A stretch of DNA of 64,000 nucleotides, from positions 245,852-309,851 of the forward strand of contig NZ_RHLK01000002.1 of NCBI RefSeq assembly GCF_009757775.1. The letters are read 5' to 3'. Both the position numbers and the translations under genes were made by a program. The notes beneath the pieces were generated by a model that was not told the origin of the DNA, made no database searches, and saw nothing but the letters and a program-made list of their open reading frames with translations. Positions 20,554 to 29,804 of this stretch are shown piece after piece (position 1 is the stretch's first letter; each line of letters begins with the position of its first letter). The stretch comes from Paenibacillus lutrae. GTDB lineage: Bacteria; Bacillota; Bacilli; Paenibacillales; NBRC-103111.

Positions 20554-23500
20554 GGTCTATGAGTATGTAATTGAGAATGCGGCGTCGGGCTTAATCGAGA
20601 AAAACGCGGCTGTACAGATCGTTAAGATGCTCAAGCAACGGGAAAATAAGCAGATCGGAGAAATTGCGATCATCGGCATGTCCGTAAAGTTCCCTAAGGC
20701 AGACGGAGTAGAGGAATTCTGGCACAACCTCCGCGAAGGAATCGATTGTGTAAGCGATTACCCGAACGGGAGAAGAGAGAGCATTGAAACGCTGTTGGGT
20801 ACGAATGCGAAGCAACAACCGATTCAATATTCGTCCGGAAGCTACCTCGATGAAATCGACAACTTCGACTACTCTTTTTTCGGTATGTCACCGAATGAAG
20901 CGAGGTTAATGGACCCGAATCAGAGGCTGTTCCTGCAGACGGCCTGGCAAGCGATCGAAGACAGCGGATATTCCATCCCCCTGATGAAAGGCACCCGTAC
21001 CGGGGTGTATGTCGGGCATAGCTCGGATTTCGGAGAAAGCTACAAGAAATTCGTACAGGAGATCGAGCCGTCCATGCTTGGCGCCTCTCTTACCGGCAAC
21101 ATCAAGTCGGTTATTGCAGGCCGTGTCTCTTACCTGTTGGATCTGAAAGGCCCGAGCATGATGATCGATACCGCCTGCTCTTCGTCTTTGGTTGCTGTGC
21201 ATACCGCCTGCCAAGGTATTAAAAACGGAGAATGCGAGATGGCTCTTGCCGGAGGCATCAAAATTAACCTGCTTCCTGTTCGGTATGAGGATGAAGTAGA
21301 AGTCGGGATTCAATCTTCTGATGGCAAGGCGAGGTCGTTCGATGACAGTTCAAGCGGTACGGGGATGGGAGAAGGAGTTGCGGTCATCCTGCTGAAGCCT
21401 CTGAAGAAGGCATTAAGCGACGGAGACTGTATTCATGCCGTCATTAAAGGAAGTGCGATCAACCAAGACGGCGCTTCCATCGGTATGACGGCGCCTAATG
21501 TCGAGTCACAGGCCGATGTGATCCGGCGTTCATGGGCTGCGGCCAAAATCGAGCCGGATACCGTCAGTTATATCGAGGCTCACGGTACAGGTACGAAATT
21601 AGGAGATCCGATTGAAATAGAAGGCATCGAGATGGCTTTTAAAACCTATTCCGAGCGGAAACAATTCTGCGCTGTCGGATCGATTAAGACGAATCTGGGC
21701 CACCTGGATCATGCGGCCGGTATTGCCGGGCTGATCAAGTGTGTGCTGGCGCTTAAGCATAGAGAGCTGCCGCCCAGTCTTCACTTTAGAAGACCGAATC
21801 GAAGAATCTCTTTCGACCGGTCGCCGGTTTATGTTCAGGACCGTTTAAGCGGCTGGAGATCGGAGGCGTCCCCGCTCAGATGCGGAGTAAGCTCCTTCGG
21901 ATTAAGCGGGACGAATTGCCACATCGTGCTGGAGGAAAGTCCGGAACGCTCCATATCCGCTGAGACTTTTGCCGGGGTACCGGCAATATTCACCGTATCG
22001 GCTAAAAGTATAAGCGCTTTAAACGCACTGCTGGAAGATTATACGGAATACCTGGAAAAAGCGGGGAGCGCTTCTTTGGTTGAGATATGCGCGACAGCCG
22101 CGGCTGGTAGGGACCATTACGGCATCCGGCTGGCTATTGTCGCAGACAGCAAGGAAGCGCTGCTGGATAAACTCAGAAGTTTGCATGGGATTGTAGACGA
22201 GCCGCTTGCCGGAGATGACGTGTACTTCGGCCGGCATCAAGTTGTCGTCAACCAGAAGAAGAAAGCTTCGCCCGGTACGATTACGGAAGAGACCAGGAAG
22301 CAGCGGAGCCGGGAAGCCGATTCCTTCGTAAGCCAGGTTGGCGAGCAGGACCAGCCCAGCCGGGAACTGCTCAGGAGGATCTGTGATCTGTATGTGGCCG
22401 GCGCAGATGTAGACTGGAGCCGCCTGTTTAGCCGTCCGCGCACTCGTAAAGTGAATCTGCCGACGTATCCTTTTGACAAAAGCAGGTGCTGGCTTGCGCC
22501 TTCTCCGGTACAGGATTACCAGAAAAAGCTGGATCATCCTTTGCTTGATTACGCCATAGACATGTTCGACCGGACGGTTTATGTAACGCATTTCTCAGCG
22601 GACCGCCACTGGGAAATCGGAGAGCACGTTGTCGGCTCATTGTATGTGCTTCCGGGAACGGCATATTTGGAAATGGTCCGGGCCGCCAGTTCACTTATCA
22701 GAGAAGAGGCTCCCATCCGTATGGAAGACGTCATGTTCCTCGCGCCCCTTGCGGTAGGAGCCGGCGAAAGCAGGGAAGCCCAGCTTCATCTGATCCGGCA
22801 GGACAGCGGTGTCTATGAATTCGTAGTTGTCAGCAAGGAGGAAAGCGGCGCGTGGACCAAACATGCCGAGGGCAAGTTTACATGGGAGGTTCCCGCCTAT
22901 TCCACAAAGGCCGGCTATGGGCATCTGATCGGACATTATCCGCTTATCTCCATCGATGATTCGTCTCCTAACAAGAACCACTTTATTCAGACAGGGGGTC
23001 ATTGGAGGACGCTGCGTGAGCTCTACAGCGGTTCTGAGGAGCTGTTCGCATTCTTTCAACTGCCGAAGGATTATGAGGATGAAAGATATTGCTACGGGCT
23101 GCATCCGTCGCTGATGGATTGTGCGGTTAACATTGCGATCGACCGTTTATCTTCAGGCGGGTACCTGCCGTTTTACTATAAGCGGATGGATATCTACGAA
23201 TGCCCGGCCGGCGAAGTTTACAGTTATATAACCAGGATTGCGGGCTCAGGCCATTCGGAAACAGAGACGTATTCGATTGTTCTTATGAACGGTGAAGGGA
23301 AATTGCTGGTGCATATCGAGGGCTACACGGTAAAAAAAGTGCCCGACTATGCAGAGTTCGGCACGGCCCCTCCGGTTCAGCCCTACAACGAAGTCATATG
23401 GGAAGCAAGCTATGATGAAGCGCAGCCAGCCGAGCCCATTGCAGGCTGCACCCTCGTCCTGCATGACGGCAATGACCGGGCAGAAGCCTTGTGCAGAGAA

Positions 23501-25267
23501 CTGCAGGCGGGCTCAGCCGATGTGGTCGAAGCCCGGTGGAGTGAAGGTTTTGAAGCAAGCGGAGATTCGAAGTATCTCATCAGCGGCTCCGAAGCCGATT
23601 ACATTGCGTTATTTCGCGCGCTGAAGGGCAGGCGTATCGGCCGCATCGTGCATCTGCTTACGATGGGAGACAGCGGCGCCGAAACGGCAGCGGATCTGAG
23701 GCTGAATCAGGCCAAAGGAACAAGCAGCCTGTTCTACCTGGTACGGGCGATGCACCGCGCATCCATGCGCGAACCGCTGGAATGCGTTGTTGTTACTTCG
23801 TGCGCATACGAGATAAGCGGAGCCGAACAGGCGCTTAACCCGGGCAGCGCGTCACTGATCGGGCTAGCCAAAGTCGTGGAGCAGGAAACGGGCAGCGTCA
23901 GCTGCCGCTGCATTGATCTGGATGAGCAGACCCCGGTGTCAGCTCTTCTGAAAGAACTGTCTGCCGCCGCCACTGAACCGGTTGTCGGATACCGCGGCGG
24001 CATCCGCTACCGCCAGCAGTTCCAGGCGCTGGATCTGGGCGCGGCTGAGGAAGATCCTATTCCAATACGAGCCGGTGGTGTCTATATCATTACGGGCGGA
24101 ACAGGCGGAATCGGCTTGGAAATCGGCCGTTACCTGGCAGCGCAGACTCAGGTGCAGCTATGCCTGATCAACCGGAGCGAGATACCGGACAGGCAGGAGT
24201 GGAACGAGTGGCTGGGCAGCCGGGGCGACACGAAGACGGCTGCCCGGATACGGTCGATCATGGAGATTGAAGCGGCAGGCAGCAGGGTGTCCTGCTACCG
24301 GGCAGATGTGGCGGATGAAGAGGCGCTGGCCGGGGTCCTGGATGTCATCCGCGAGCAGCATGGAGCCATCCATGGCATTGTACACAGCGCCGGGGTAGCG
24401 GGAGACGGCATGATGGTGCTCAGGAAACCTGAAGCGTTCGGGCAGGTTATCGGGCCGAAGATCTACGGAACGTGGAACCTGGATCATCTGACAAGAGGCG
24501 ATCGTCCCGATTTCTTCATCATGTTCTCTTCGGTCACAGCATTAACCGGAGGGCTGGGCCAGGGCGACTATACGGCAGCCAACACGTATCTGGACGCTTA
24601 CGCGGCCTACCGCGCGCGTGCAGCGGGTAGAACCGTTACGATCAATTGGCCTGCCTGGAAAGAAACGGGAATGGCTGTCGAGTACGGTGTGCACAATCAG
24701 CGGAACATCTTATTTCCGGTAACAACCGCGGAGGCGATTGAGATGTTCGCGGCAATTACCGCCAAGAACGTCCGGCATGTCATTGCGGGGCGAATCGATA
24801 ATGATTTCCTCCGTCAAACGGAGCCGTTGCCGGAGAGTAACAATAGTCAGCCGTCCGGGGCTGTTTCAACAGATACAGCGGCAAGAAGCTCGATTGAGGC
24901 GAAGGTCAGCGGGGCGTGGAGCAGAACGCTGGGCATACCCGATATTGACCTGCACGATCAGTTTAGCGATATCGGGGGAGACTCGATCATGGCTTCTTTG
25001 CTGTTGAAGGAAATAGATAAAGAATTCCCGGGTCTTATGGATATTACCGATATATTCGGCTACCCGACCATAGAGCAGATGTCCGCTGTTCTCGAAGAGA
25101 GAATGGATCGTTCTGCTGACGCTGCGGTTAATCAGAAGCAAGTTGAGCCCGAGGAACCTGCAGCGCAAGCCGAGCCGGGCGTGGAGCAAATTATGGAGAG
25201 GTTGGCGTCCGGGGAAATTTCCATGAATGAAGCGGAATATTTGCTGAGCGTGCTTTCGAAAGGATAG
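20546..25267 (+). CDS. Trans-AT polyketide synthase subunit, KS-DH-KR-ACP
   Basis: The start is the ATG at 20546: GGAGG lies just upstream, and the resulting N-terminus MNKVYEYVIEN matches that of the preceding subunit; it overlaps the previous stop by 8 nt. KS: C211, H346, H386, complete. DH: H694 in HVVGSLYVLPG, where the glycine is one residue earlier than in HxxxGxxxxP; D858 in HPSLMDCAV is present, so the domain may still work. KR: TGGTGGIG, Y1342 in QGDYTAANTYL, B-type Asp in HSAGVAGDG. ACP: S1480 in DIGGDSI. The C-terminal helix IMERLASGEISMNEAEYLL is a docking candidate for the next subunit. No AT. Expected product: an alpha,beta-unsaturated thioester if the DH is active. Confidence 0.95.
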   Translation: MNKVYEYVIENAASGLIEKNAAVQIVKMLKQRENKQIGEIAIIGMSVKFPKADGVEEFWHNLREGIDCVSDYPNGRRESIETLLGTNAKQQPIQYSSGSYLDEIDNFDYSFFGMSPNEARLMDPNQRLFLQTAWQAIEDSGYSIPLMKGTRTGVYVGHSSDFGESYKKFVQEIEPSMLGASLTGNIKSVIAGRVSYLLDLKGPSMMIDTACSSSLVAVHTACQGIKNGECEMALAGGIKINLLPVRYEDEVEVGIQSSDGKARSFDDSSSGTGMGEGVAVILLKPLKKALSDGDCIHAVIKGSAINQDGASIGMTAPNVESQADVIRRSWAAAKIEPDTVSYIEAHGTGTKLGDPIEIEGIEMAFKTYSERKQFCAVGSIKTNLGHLDHAAGIAGLIKCVLALKHRELPPSLHFRRPNRRISFDRSPVYVQDRLSGWRSEASPLRCGVSSFGLSGTNCHIVLEESPERSISAETFAGVPAIFTVSAKSISALNALLEDYTEYLEKAGSASLVEICATAAAGRDHYGIRLAIVADSKEALLDKLRSLHGIVDEPLAGDDVYFGRHQVVVNQKKKASPGTITEETRKQRSREADSFVSQVGEQDQPSRELLRRICDLYVAGADVDWSRLFSRPRTRKVNLPTYPFDKSRCWLAPSPVQDYQKKLDHPLLDYAIDMFDRTVYVTHFSADRHWEIGEHVVGSLYVLPGTAYLEMVRAASSLIREEAPIRMEDVMFLAPLAVGAGESREAQLHLIRQDSGVYEFVVVSKEESGAWTKHAEGKFTWEVPAYSTKAGYGHLIGHYPLISIDDSSPNKNHFIQTGGHWRTLRELYSGSEELFAFFQLPKDYEDERYCYGLHPSLMDCAVNIAIDRLSSGGYLPFYYKRMDIYECPAGEVYSYITRIAGSGHSETETYSIVLMNGEGKLLVHIEGYTVKKVPDYAEFGTAPPVQPYNEVIWEASYDEAQPAEPIAGCTLVLHDGNDRAEALCRELQAGSADVVEARWSEGFEASGDSKYLISGSEADYIALFRALKGRRIGRIVHLLTMGDSGAETAADLRLNQAKGTSSLFYLVRAMHRASMREPLECVVVTSCAYEISGAEQALNPGSASLIGLAKVVEQETGSVSCRCIDLDEQTPVSALLKELSAAATEPVVGYRGGIRYRQQFQALDLGAAEEDPIPIRAGGVYIITGGTGGIGLEIGRYLAAQTQVQLCLINRSEIPDRQEWNEWLGSRGDTKTAARIRSIMEIEAAGSRVSCYRADVADEEALAGVLDVIREQHGAIHGIVHSAGVAGDGMMVLRKPEAFGQVIGPKIYGTWNLDHLTRGDRPDFFIMFSSVTALTGGLGQGDYTAANTYLDAYAAYRARAAGRTVTINWPAWKETGMAVEYGVHNQRNILFPVTTAEAIEMFAAITAKNVRHVIAGRIDNDFLRQTEPLPESNNSQPSGAVSTDTAARSSIEAKVSGAWSRTLGIPDIDLHDQFSDIGGDSIMASLLLKEIDKEFPGLMDITDIFGYPTIEQMSAVLEERMDRSADAAVNQKQVEPEEPAAQAEPGVEQIMERLASGEISMNEAEYLLSVLSKG
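23443..24798 (+). repeat. KR-region duplication, copy 2
   Basis: Partner of 15531-16878 (the shared 20-mer CTGAGGCTGAATCAGGCCAA is at 23696-23715). It covers the full KR region and stops before the ACP, which suggests domain-level duplication or gene conversion. Confidence 0.75.
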
Positions 25268-25271
25268 GGTG

Positions 25272-27575
25272 ATGGAGTTGCAGACACAGAAACAGCAAAT
25301 CGTCCTCAAACTGGTTGCTGATAAAAAAATAACGCCGCAGGAAGCCGCAGTCTTATTAGCAGGGCAGGGTACAGCCGCCAAAGAAGCACCGGACCATCAA
25401 ATAGCGATCATCGGCATGTCCGGGAAATTTCCCGGTGCCGGTAATCTGGAACAATTCTGGAATAACCTGCACGATGGAGTGAAATCCATCGGTCCTTTTC
25501 CGTCTGGACGCCGCAAAGATACCGATCCCTACATCACCAGGATGGGTGAGCCTGACAACGTGTACGGATTGGGCGGCTTTCTGGAAGAAGTCGATAAGTT
25601 TGACGCCTCATTCTTCCGGATTTCTCCCAGCGAAGCGAAAGCGATGGACCCGCTCCAGCGGCTTTATCTGGAGACCGCCTGGGAATGCATCGAGGAAGCC
25701 GGTTATAGCGCGCACAACATTCACGGGTCCGCAACCGGCGTGTTCGTCGGCAATGATCATGCATTCGGGCAGACCTATAAACAAATGTTGCCGGAAGAAG
25801 CTCCCTTTGCTCTTACCGGTTCTTATACGTCGATCCTGGCCAGCAGAATTTCATACGCGCTCAATTTGCGCGGGCCTGCACTTGTCGTGGATACCGCATG
25901 TTCCTCAGGGTTATCCGCCGTTCATTTGGCGTGTCAATCGCTGATCGGCAAGGAATGCCAGATGGCGATAGCGGGCGGAGTATATTTGCGATTGCTGCCG
26001 CTCCAAATGAGCTCTATGCAGACGGTGGAAACCGAAAGCGCGGATGTACGCGCCTTCGACCGCTATGCGGACGGCACCGTCTGGGGCGAAGGAATGGGAG
26101 CGGTGCTGCTTAAGCCGCTGAAACAGGCTCTTCTGGACGGTGACCATATTCATGCGGTCATTAAAGGCAGCTCTATGAACAATGACGGCCAAACCAACGG
26201 CATTACCGCGCCGAGCCCTGACGCGCAGCATGACGTACTGCTGGCGGCATGGAACCAGGCGGGTATTTCGCCGGATACACTCGGATACATTGAGGCTCAC
26301 GGCACAGGCACCGTGCTGGGTGATCCTCTGGAGATCAAAGCCATCTCGCGGGCGATGAGCAAATTCACGAATCGCAAACAATTTTGCGGAATCGGATCTC
26401 TAAAACCCAATATCGGACACCTGGTATCCGCTTCGGGGATTGCCTCTCTGCTCAAGGTGGTGCTCGCGCTCAAGCATAAACAAATCCCGGCTAGTCTCAA
26501 CTTCCGGGAACCGAATCCGTATATTCCGTTTGCGGATACCCCGGTGTATATCAATGACAAGCTGACACCCTGGCCAAAGCAGGAGAACCCCCGGAGGGCG
26601 GGAATCTCCTGCTTTGGTTTTAGCGGGACGAATTCTCACATGGTTCTGGAAGAAGCGCCACCCGCTGCGCTGAGTGACAGCACCGGTGTTCGCGCGACGC
26701 GGCACCTGTTTACTTTATCCGCCAAAAGCATGACCAGTCTTCAAGCATCCCTTCGCAATTATTCGCGATTCCTACGGGAGAAGGAGCTGCACGTGAGCGA
26801 TATCTGCTATACCCTGGCGGTCTGCAAAGACCACCATCCTTACCGGATTGCGCTGGTTGTCCGGGATAATGATGAGCTTATCGATTTACTTGCCGAGTAT
26901 GACACAAACATAGAAAGCCGTCTGGAAAAGCCCGGTCAATCCAGGCTGTTCTTCGGCTACCATAAGCTTGTAACCGAAAACCGCACCTTGAAGGAAACAG
27001 GAGATTTGAATAAAGCAGAGAAAGATCGGCTGAGCAGAAGAGCCAATGAGTTAGTCCGCCGGCTCCAAGATGAAGACAAATCGGCTGAGAGCGGAATACT
27101 GGATGAAATAGCCCGTCATTATGTAAGCGGAGCGGATGTGGATTGGAATTTTGTGTATGGCGGTTTGTACCGTAAAGGAAGAAAGGTTAGTGTACCTGTT
27201 TATCCTCTTGAGCGGCACCGGTTCTGGGTACAGGGAAGCGAATCTCCGCCCGCTGCCTATGAATCACCGCTTGCCGATCATCCGGTTCAGCCTCAACATC
27301 TCAAAGCCGTTGCGCTTACCGGTAAATTACAGGGAGAAGCATACACGGAAACCGAGAAAACGATTGCGGGGGTATGGGGCCGGCTTCTTGAACTGGATAC
27401 GATCCACATAGAAGATAATTTTTTTGAATTGGGAGGAAACTCAATCCTTTCGCTAGAATTAGAGGTAGAATTAGATAAATGTGGAATAAACTTGGATTTT
27501 GAAAGTGTAAACCGGTATCCGACCATCAAGGAACTTGCCCTTTATACGGATAGTCTGAAAATAGATGCCGTGTAA
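25272..27575 (+). CDS. Terminal PKS subunit, KS-ACP without reductive domains
   Basis: A 767-residue subunit with KS (C210 in DTACSSG, H343, H383) followed by a linker with a post-AT-like end (SVPVYPLERHRFW) and an ACP (S724 in ELGGNSI). There is no KR, DH, MT or thioesterase. The beta-keto group would stay unreduced unless a trans-acting enzyme acts. The N-terminus (IVLKLVADKKITPQEAAVLL) is a docking-type helix pair matching the C-terminus of the previous subunit. The C-terminus ends directly after the ACP with no docking helix, consistent with the end of the assembly line. ATG at 25272 is preferred (AAAGGA 8 nt upstream); GTG at 25269 is possible. How the chain is released is not visible in this protein. 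Confidence 0.93.
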   Translation: MELQTQKQQIVLKLVADKKITPQEAAVLLAGQGTAAKEAPDHQIAIIGMSGKFPGAGNLEQFWNNLHDGVKSIGPFPSGRRKDTDPYITRMGEPDNVYGLGGFLEEVDKFDASFFRISPSEAKAMDPLQRLYLETAWECIEEAGYSAHNIHGSATGVFVGNDHAFGQTYKQMLPEEAPFALTGSYTSILASRISYALNLRGPALVVDTACSSGLSAVHLACQSLIGKECQMAIAGGVYLRLLPLQMSSMQTVETESADVRAFDRYADGTVWGEGMGAVLLKPLKQALLDGDHIHAVIKGSSMNNDGQTNGITAPSPDAQHDVLLAAWNQAGISPDTLGYIEAHGTGTVLGDPLEIKAISRAMSKFTNRKQFCGIGSLKPNIGHLVSASGIASLLKVVLALKHKQIPASLNFREPNPYIPFADTPVYINDKLTPWPKQENPRRAGISCFGFSGTNSHMVLEEAPPAALSDSTGVRATRHLFTLSAKSMTSLQASLRNYSRFLREKELHVSDICYTLAVCKDHHPYRIALVVRDNDELIDLLAEYDTNIESRLEKPGQSRLFFGYHKLVTENRTLKETGDLNKAEKDRLSRRANELVRRLQDEDKSAESGILDEIARHYVSGADVDWNFVYGGLYRKGRKVSVPVYPLERHRFWVQGSESPPAAYESPLADHPVQPQHLKAVALTGKLQGEAYTETEKTIAGVWGRLLELDTIHIEDNFFELGGNSILSLELEVELDKCGINLDFESVNRYPTIKELALYTDSLKIDAV

Positions 27576-27627
27576 AAATGATGTTATTTGATGAATGGTG
27601 TGAAGACACAGGCCAGGGGGCTCAACT

Positions 27628-28440
27628 ATGAATGGTAAAGATATCAGACTGTCCAGGATTTTTCATCCTGAAACCAAGCGGGCTTGCCTTGTCCCATTAG
27701 ATCACGGGGTTACCATGGGGCCTATAGAAGGAATACGGAATATCTGGCCCCTCATTGAACAAGTGGTGGCTGGGGGCGCGGACGGGATCGTTCTGCATAA
27801 GGGATATCTGAATAAAGTGAAGTCTCAAATTCCCGGAACCAGGAGCAGCGGATATATTCTTCATTTATCGGCCTCAACCCTGCTTAGTAAGGACTCTTCT
27901 CACAAAGTTATGGTCGGCTCTGTAGAAGAAGCGATCAAGATGGGGGCCGACGCTGTATCCATTCATGTGAATCTGGGAACGGAGCATGAAGCGGATATGA
28001 TTCAACAGTTTGGAGCCGTCTCCAAGGCGTGCCTGGAGTGGGGAATGCCGCTGCTTGCGATGATGTATTCCAAGAAAGAACCTGTCAGCGGTGCCGACCT
28101 CGCCCATGCCGTCAGGTTAGCGGAAGAGTTAGGTGCAGACATCGTAAAAGTGGAATATCCGGGCAGCGAGGAACAAATGGAAAACTTGATGGGCGGGGTT
28201 GATATTCCGGTTGTTGTCGCGGGAGGAAGTCTTACAGGAACAAAAGACGTGCTGTCCATGATTAACGAAAGCTTGCTTGCCGGGGCTTCCGGAGTCGCAA
28301 TCGGGCGTAATGTTTTTCAGAGCGGTAATCCGGAGATGACGATGAGGATCATAAGCAGTCTGGTTCACGGAACCTTAACCTATCAGGAATGTTTATTCGA
28401 GTTCAGAAAAATGGAAGATCGAGGATATGTTACGCGGTAA
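27628..28440 (+). CDS. DhnA-family class I aldolase (ADH-synthase / GriI-like)
   Basis: 270 residues, a TIM-barrel Schiff-base aldolase of the family that includes archaeal 2-amino-3,7-dideoxy-D-threo-hept-6-ulosonate synthase and GriI. Recognisable positions: D25 in VPLDHGVTMGP, Y147 in AMMY, Schiff-base K174 in ADIVKVEYPG, and the phosphate-binding VVAGG and GVAIGRNVFQ stretches near the C-terminus. In grixazone biosynthesis GriI condenses DHAP with aspartate semialdehyde and needs a dehydroquinate-synthase-II partner to make 3-amino-4-hydroxybenzoate; no such partner is in this window. It lies 52 nt after the last PKS gene, so it probably supplies a building block to the pathway (inference). 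A general fructose-bisphosphate aldolase role is less likely given the context. Confidence 0.85.
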   Translation: MNGKDIRLSRIFHPETKRACLVPLDHGVTMGPIEGIRNIWPLIEQVVAGGADGIVLHKGYLNKVKSQIPGTRSSGYILHLSASTLLSKDSSHKVMVGSVEEAIKMGADAVSIHVNLGTEHEADMIQQFGAVSKACLEWGMPLLAMMYSKKEPVSGADLAHAVRLAEELGADIVKVEYPGSEEQMENLMGGVDIPVVVAGGSLTGTKDVLSMINESLLAGASGVAIGRNVFQSGNPEMTMRIISSLVHGTLTYQECLFEFRKMEDRGYVTR

Positions 28441-28456
28441 AAATAATGGATAGCGG

Positions 28457-29533
28457 GTGAACCTATTGAATAAGGGCCACAATGTGGACTTCAGTCTGTT
28501 TTTTTTCTCAAGCAGTGACGATCAGAGCAACACGGATAAATATAAATTGGTTTTAGAAGGGGCCAAGTTTGCCGATCAGAACAAGTTTAAGGCCGTCTGG
28601 ACTCCGGAGAGGCACTTTCACCCGTTCGGGGGGATTTTCCCGAATTCTTCCGTACTGTCGGCGGCACTGGCCATGATCACCCAAGAGGTACAGATCCGGG
28701 CCGGGAGCGTCGTGTCTCCGCTTCATCACACGGCCCGGATTGTTGAGGATTGGTCTTTAGTGGACAACTTATCAGGCGGGCGGGTAGGCGTTTCTTTCGC
28801 AACGGGTTGGCATGCCGATGATTTTCTGATCAAGCCGGATCATTTTGAGGATAAATCCAGCCATATGCTGGAACAAATTAAACAAGCGAGAGAGTTATGG
28901 AGCGGTAAAAGTCTGTCATTCCCTAATGGCGAGAATAAACAGGCCGAAGTCAAAACCTATCCGCGGCCTATTCAGGGGACCCTCCCGGTTTGGATTACAA
29001 CCTCGGGGCGGGAAGAATCGTTTGTTAACGCAGGCAGACTCGGAACTCATGTCTTGACCCATTTGCTTTATCAGGATGTTGATATGCTGGAACGACACAT
29101 CAAGGCTTACAGGAAATCGCTCCAAGAGAACGGGTTCGACGCCGATGCGGGATGTGTGACTGTAATGGTGCATACGTTTGTCGGGAAGAACCTCGAGGAG
29201 GTAAAGCAGACGGTAAAAGAACCGTTCCTGAATTATTTGACCACCAGCATAGACCTGATGCAGGCACTTAATATGAACGGAAAGAAAAGTAACGACCCCA
29301 AAATGATGGAGACTATGCTCAATCTCATATTCGAGAGATATTGGAGCTCGGCTGCCTTATTCGGGACCCCGGAGAGCTGCTCGAAATTTGCGGAGAAATT
29401 AGTAGCTATCGGAGTCAATGAAATCGCATGTCTGATCGACTTTGGTGTGGAAACGAACGCGGTTCTGGATAGTTTGAATGAACTTGTCATTCTGAAAGAA
29501 AAAGTCAATCATCATTTTACTGCGATGTCTTAA
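28457..29533 (+). CDS. Luciferase-like FMN monooxygenase (MupA/Atu3671-type)
   Basis: About 358 residues of the bacterial luciferase-like fold. The N-terminus (VDFSLFFFSSS ... FKAVWTPERHFHPFGG), the SVVSPLHHTARIVEDW stretch and GVSFATGWHADDF are characteristic of the natural-product luciferase-like monooxygenase group that acts on carrier-bound or free intermediates in NRPS/PKS clusters. It would need reduced FMN from a separate reductase. It sits between the aldolase and a free ACP, so its substrate could be an ACP-bound acyl group (inference, by analogy with BtrO of butirosin). Start uncertain: GTG at 28457 opens the frame, but TTG at 28466 has a better-spaced GGGTGA in front. Confidence 0.9.
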   Translation: MNLLNKGHNVDFSLFFFSSSDDQSNTDKYKLVLEGAKFADQNKFKAVWTPERHFHPFGGIFPNSSVLSAALAMITQEVQIRAGSVVSPLHHTARIVEDWSLVDNLSGGRVGVSFATGWHADDFLIKPDHFEDKSSHMLEQIKQARELWSGKSLSFPNGENKQAEVKTYPRPIQGTLPVWITTSGREESFVNAGRLGTHVLTHLLYQDVDMLERHIKAYRKSLQENGFDADAGCVTVMVHTFVGKNLEEVKQTVKEPFLNYLTTSIDLMQALNMNGKKSNDPKMMETMLNLIFERYWSSAALFGTPESCSKFAEKLVAIGVNEIACLIDFGVETNAVLDSLNELVILKEKVNHHFTAMS

Positions 29534-29555
29534 CGTCTGGAATGGGGGAGAACGA

Positions 29556-29804
29556 ATGAATATCGAAGAGAAACTTCTGGCGATTGTCCAGGACATGATG
29601 CTCTCCAAGGGGCCGGACCCTCAGTTAACGATCAGCCGGACAACTTCGTTCAGGGATGAACTAGGTTTTGATTCGTTTGATTTAGCGGAATTAACCGTGC
29701 GGATCGAAGATCTCTATCAGGTTGATATTTTCGAACAGGACAACCGGGTGGACACGGTGGATCAGGTGATAGAGAGGATTCAAGTACATGGCAGCGTGGG
29801 ATGA
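29556..29804 (+). CDS. Free-standing acyl carrier protein 1
   Basis: 82 residues, a four-helix carrier protein. The attachment serine lies in ELGFDSFDLAEL. Strong ribosome binding site (GGGGGAG). Its 3' end overlaps the next gene, the AMP-forming ligase, by 17 nt, which suggests that the ligase loads this ACP. It is separate from the PKS-embedded ACPs and so probably carries a dedicated side-chain or starter acyl group. Confidence 0.92.
   Translation: MNIEEKLLAIVQDMMLSKGPDPQLTISRTTSFRDELGFDSFDLAELTVRIEDLYQVDIFEQDNRVDTVDQVIERIQVHGSVG

Noticed and set aside
29556..29804. ACP considered as the carrier for a fatty-acid synthase
   Set aside because: Its overlap with an acyl ligase and its place in the biosynthetic operon make a pathway-specific carrier more likely; no fab genes are nearby.
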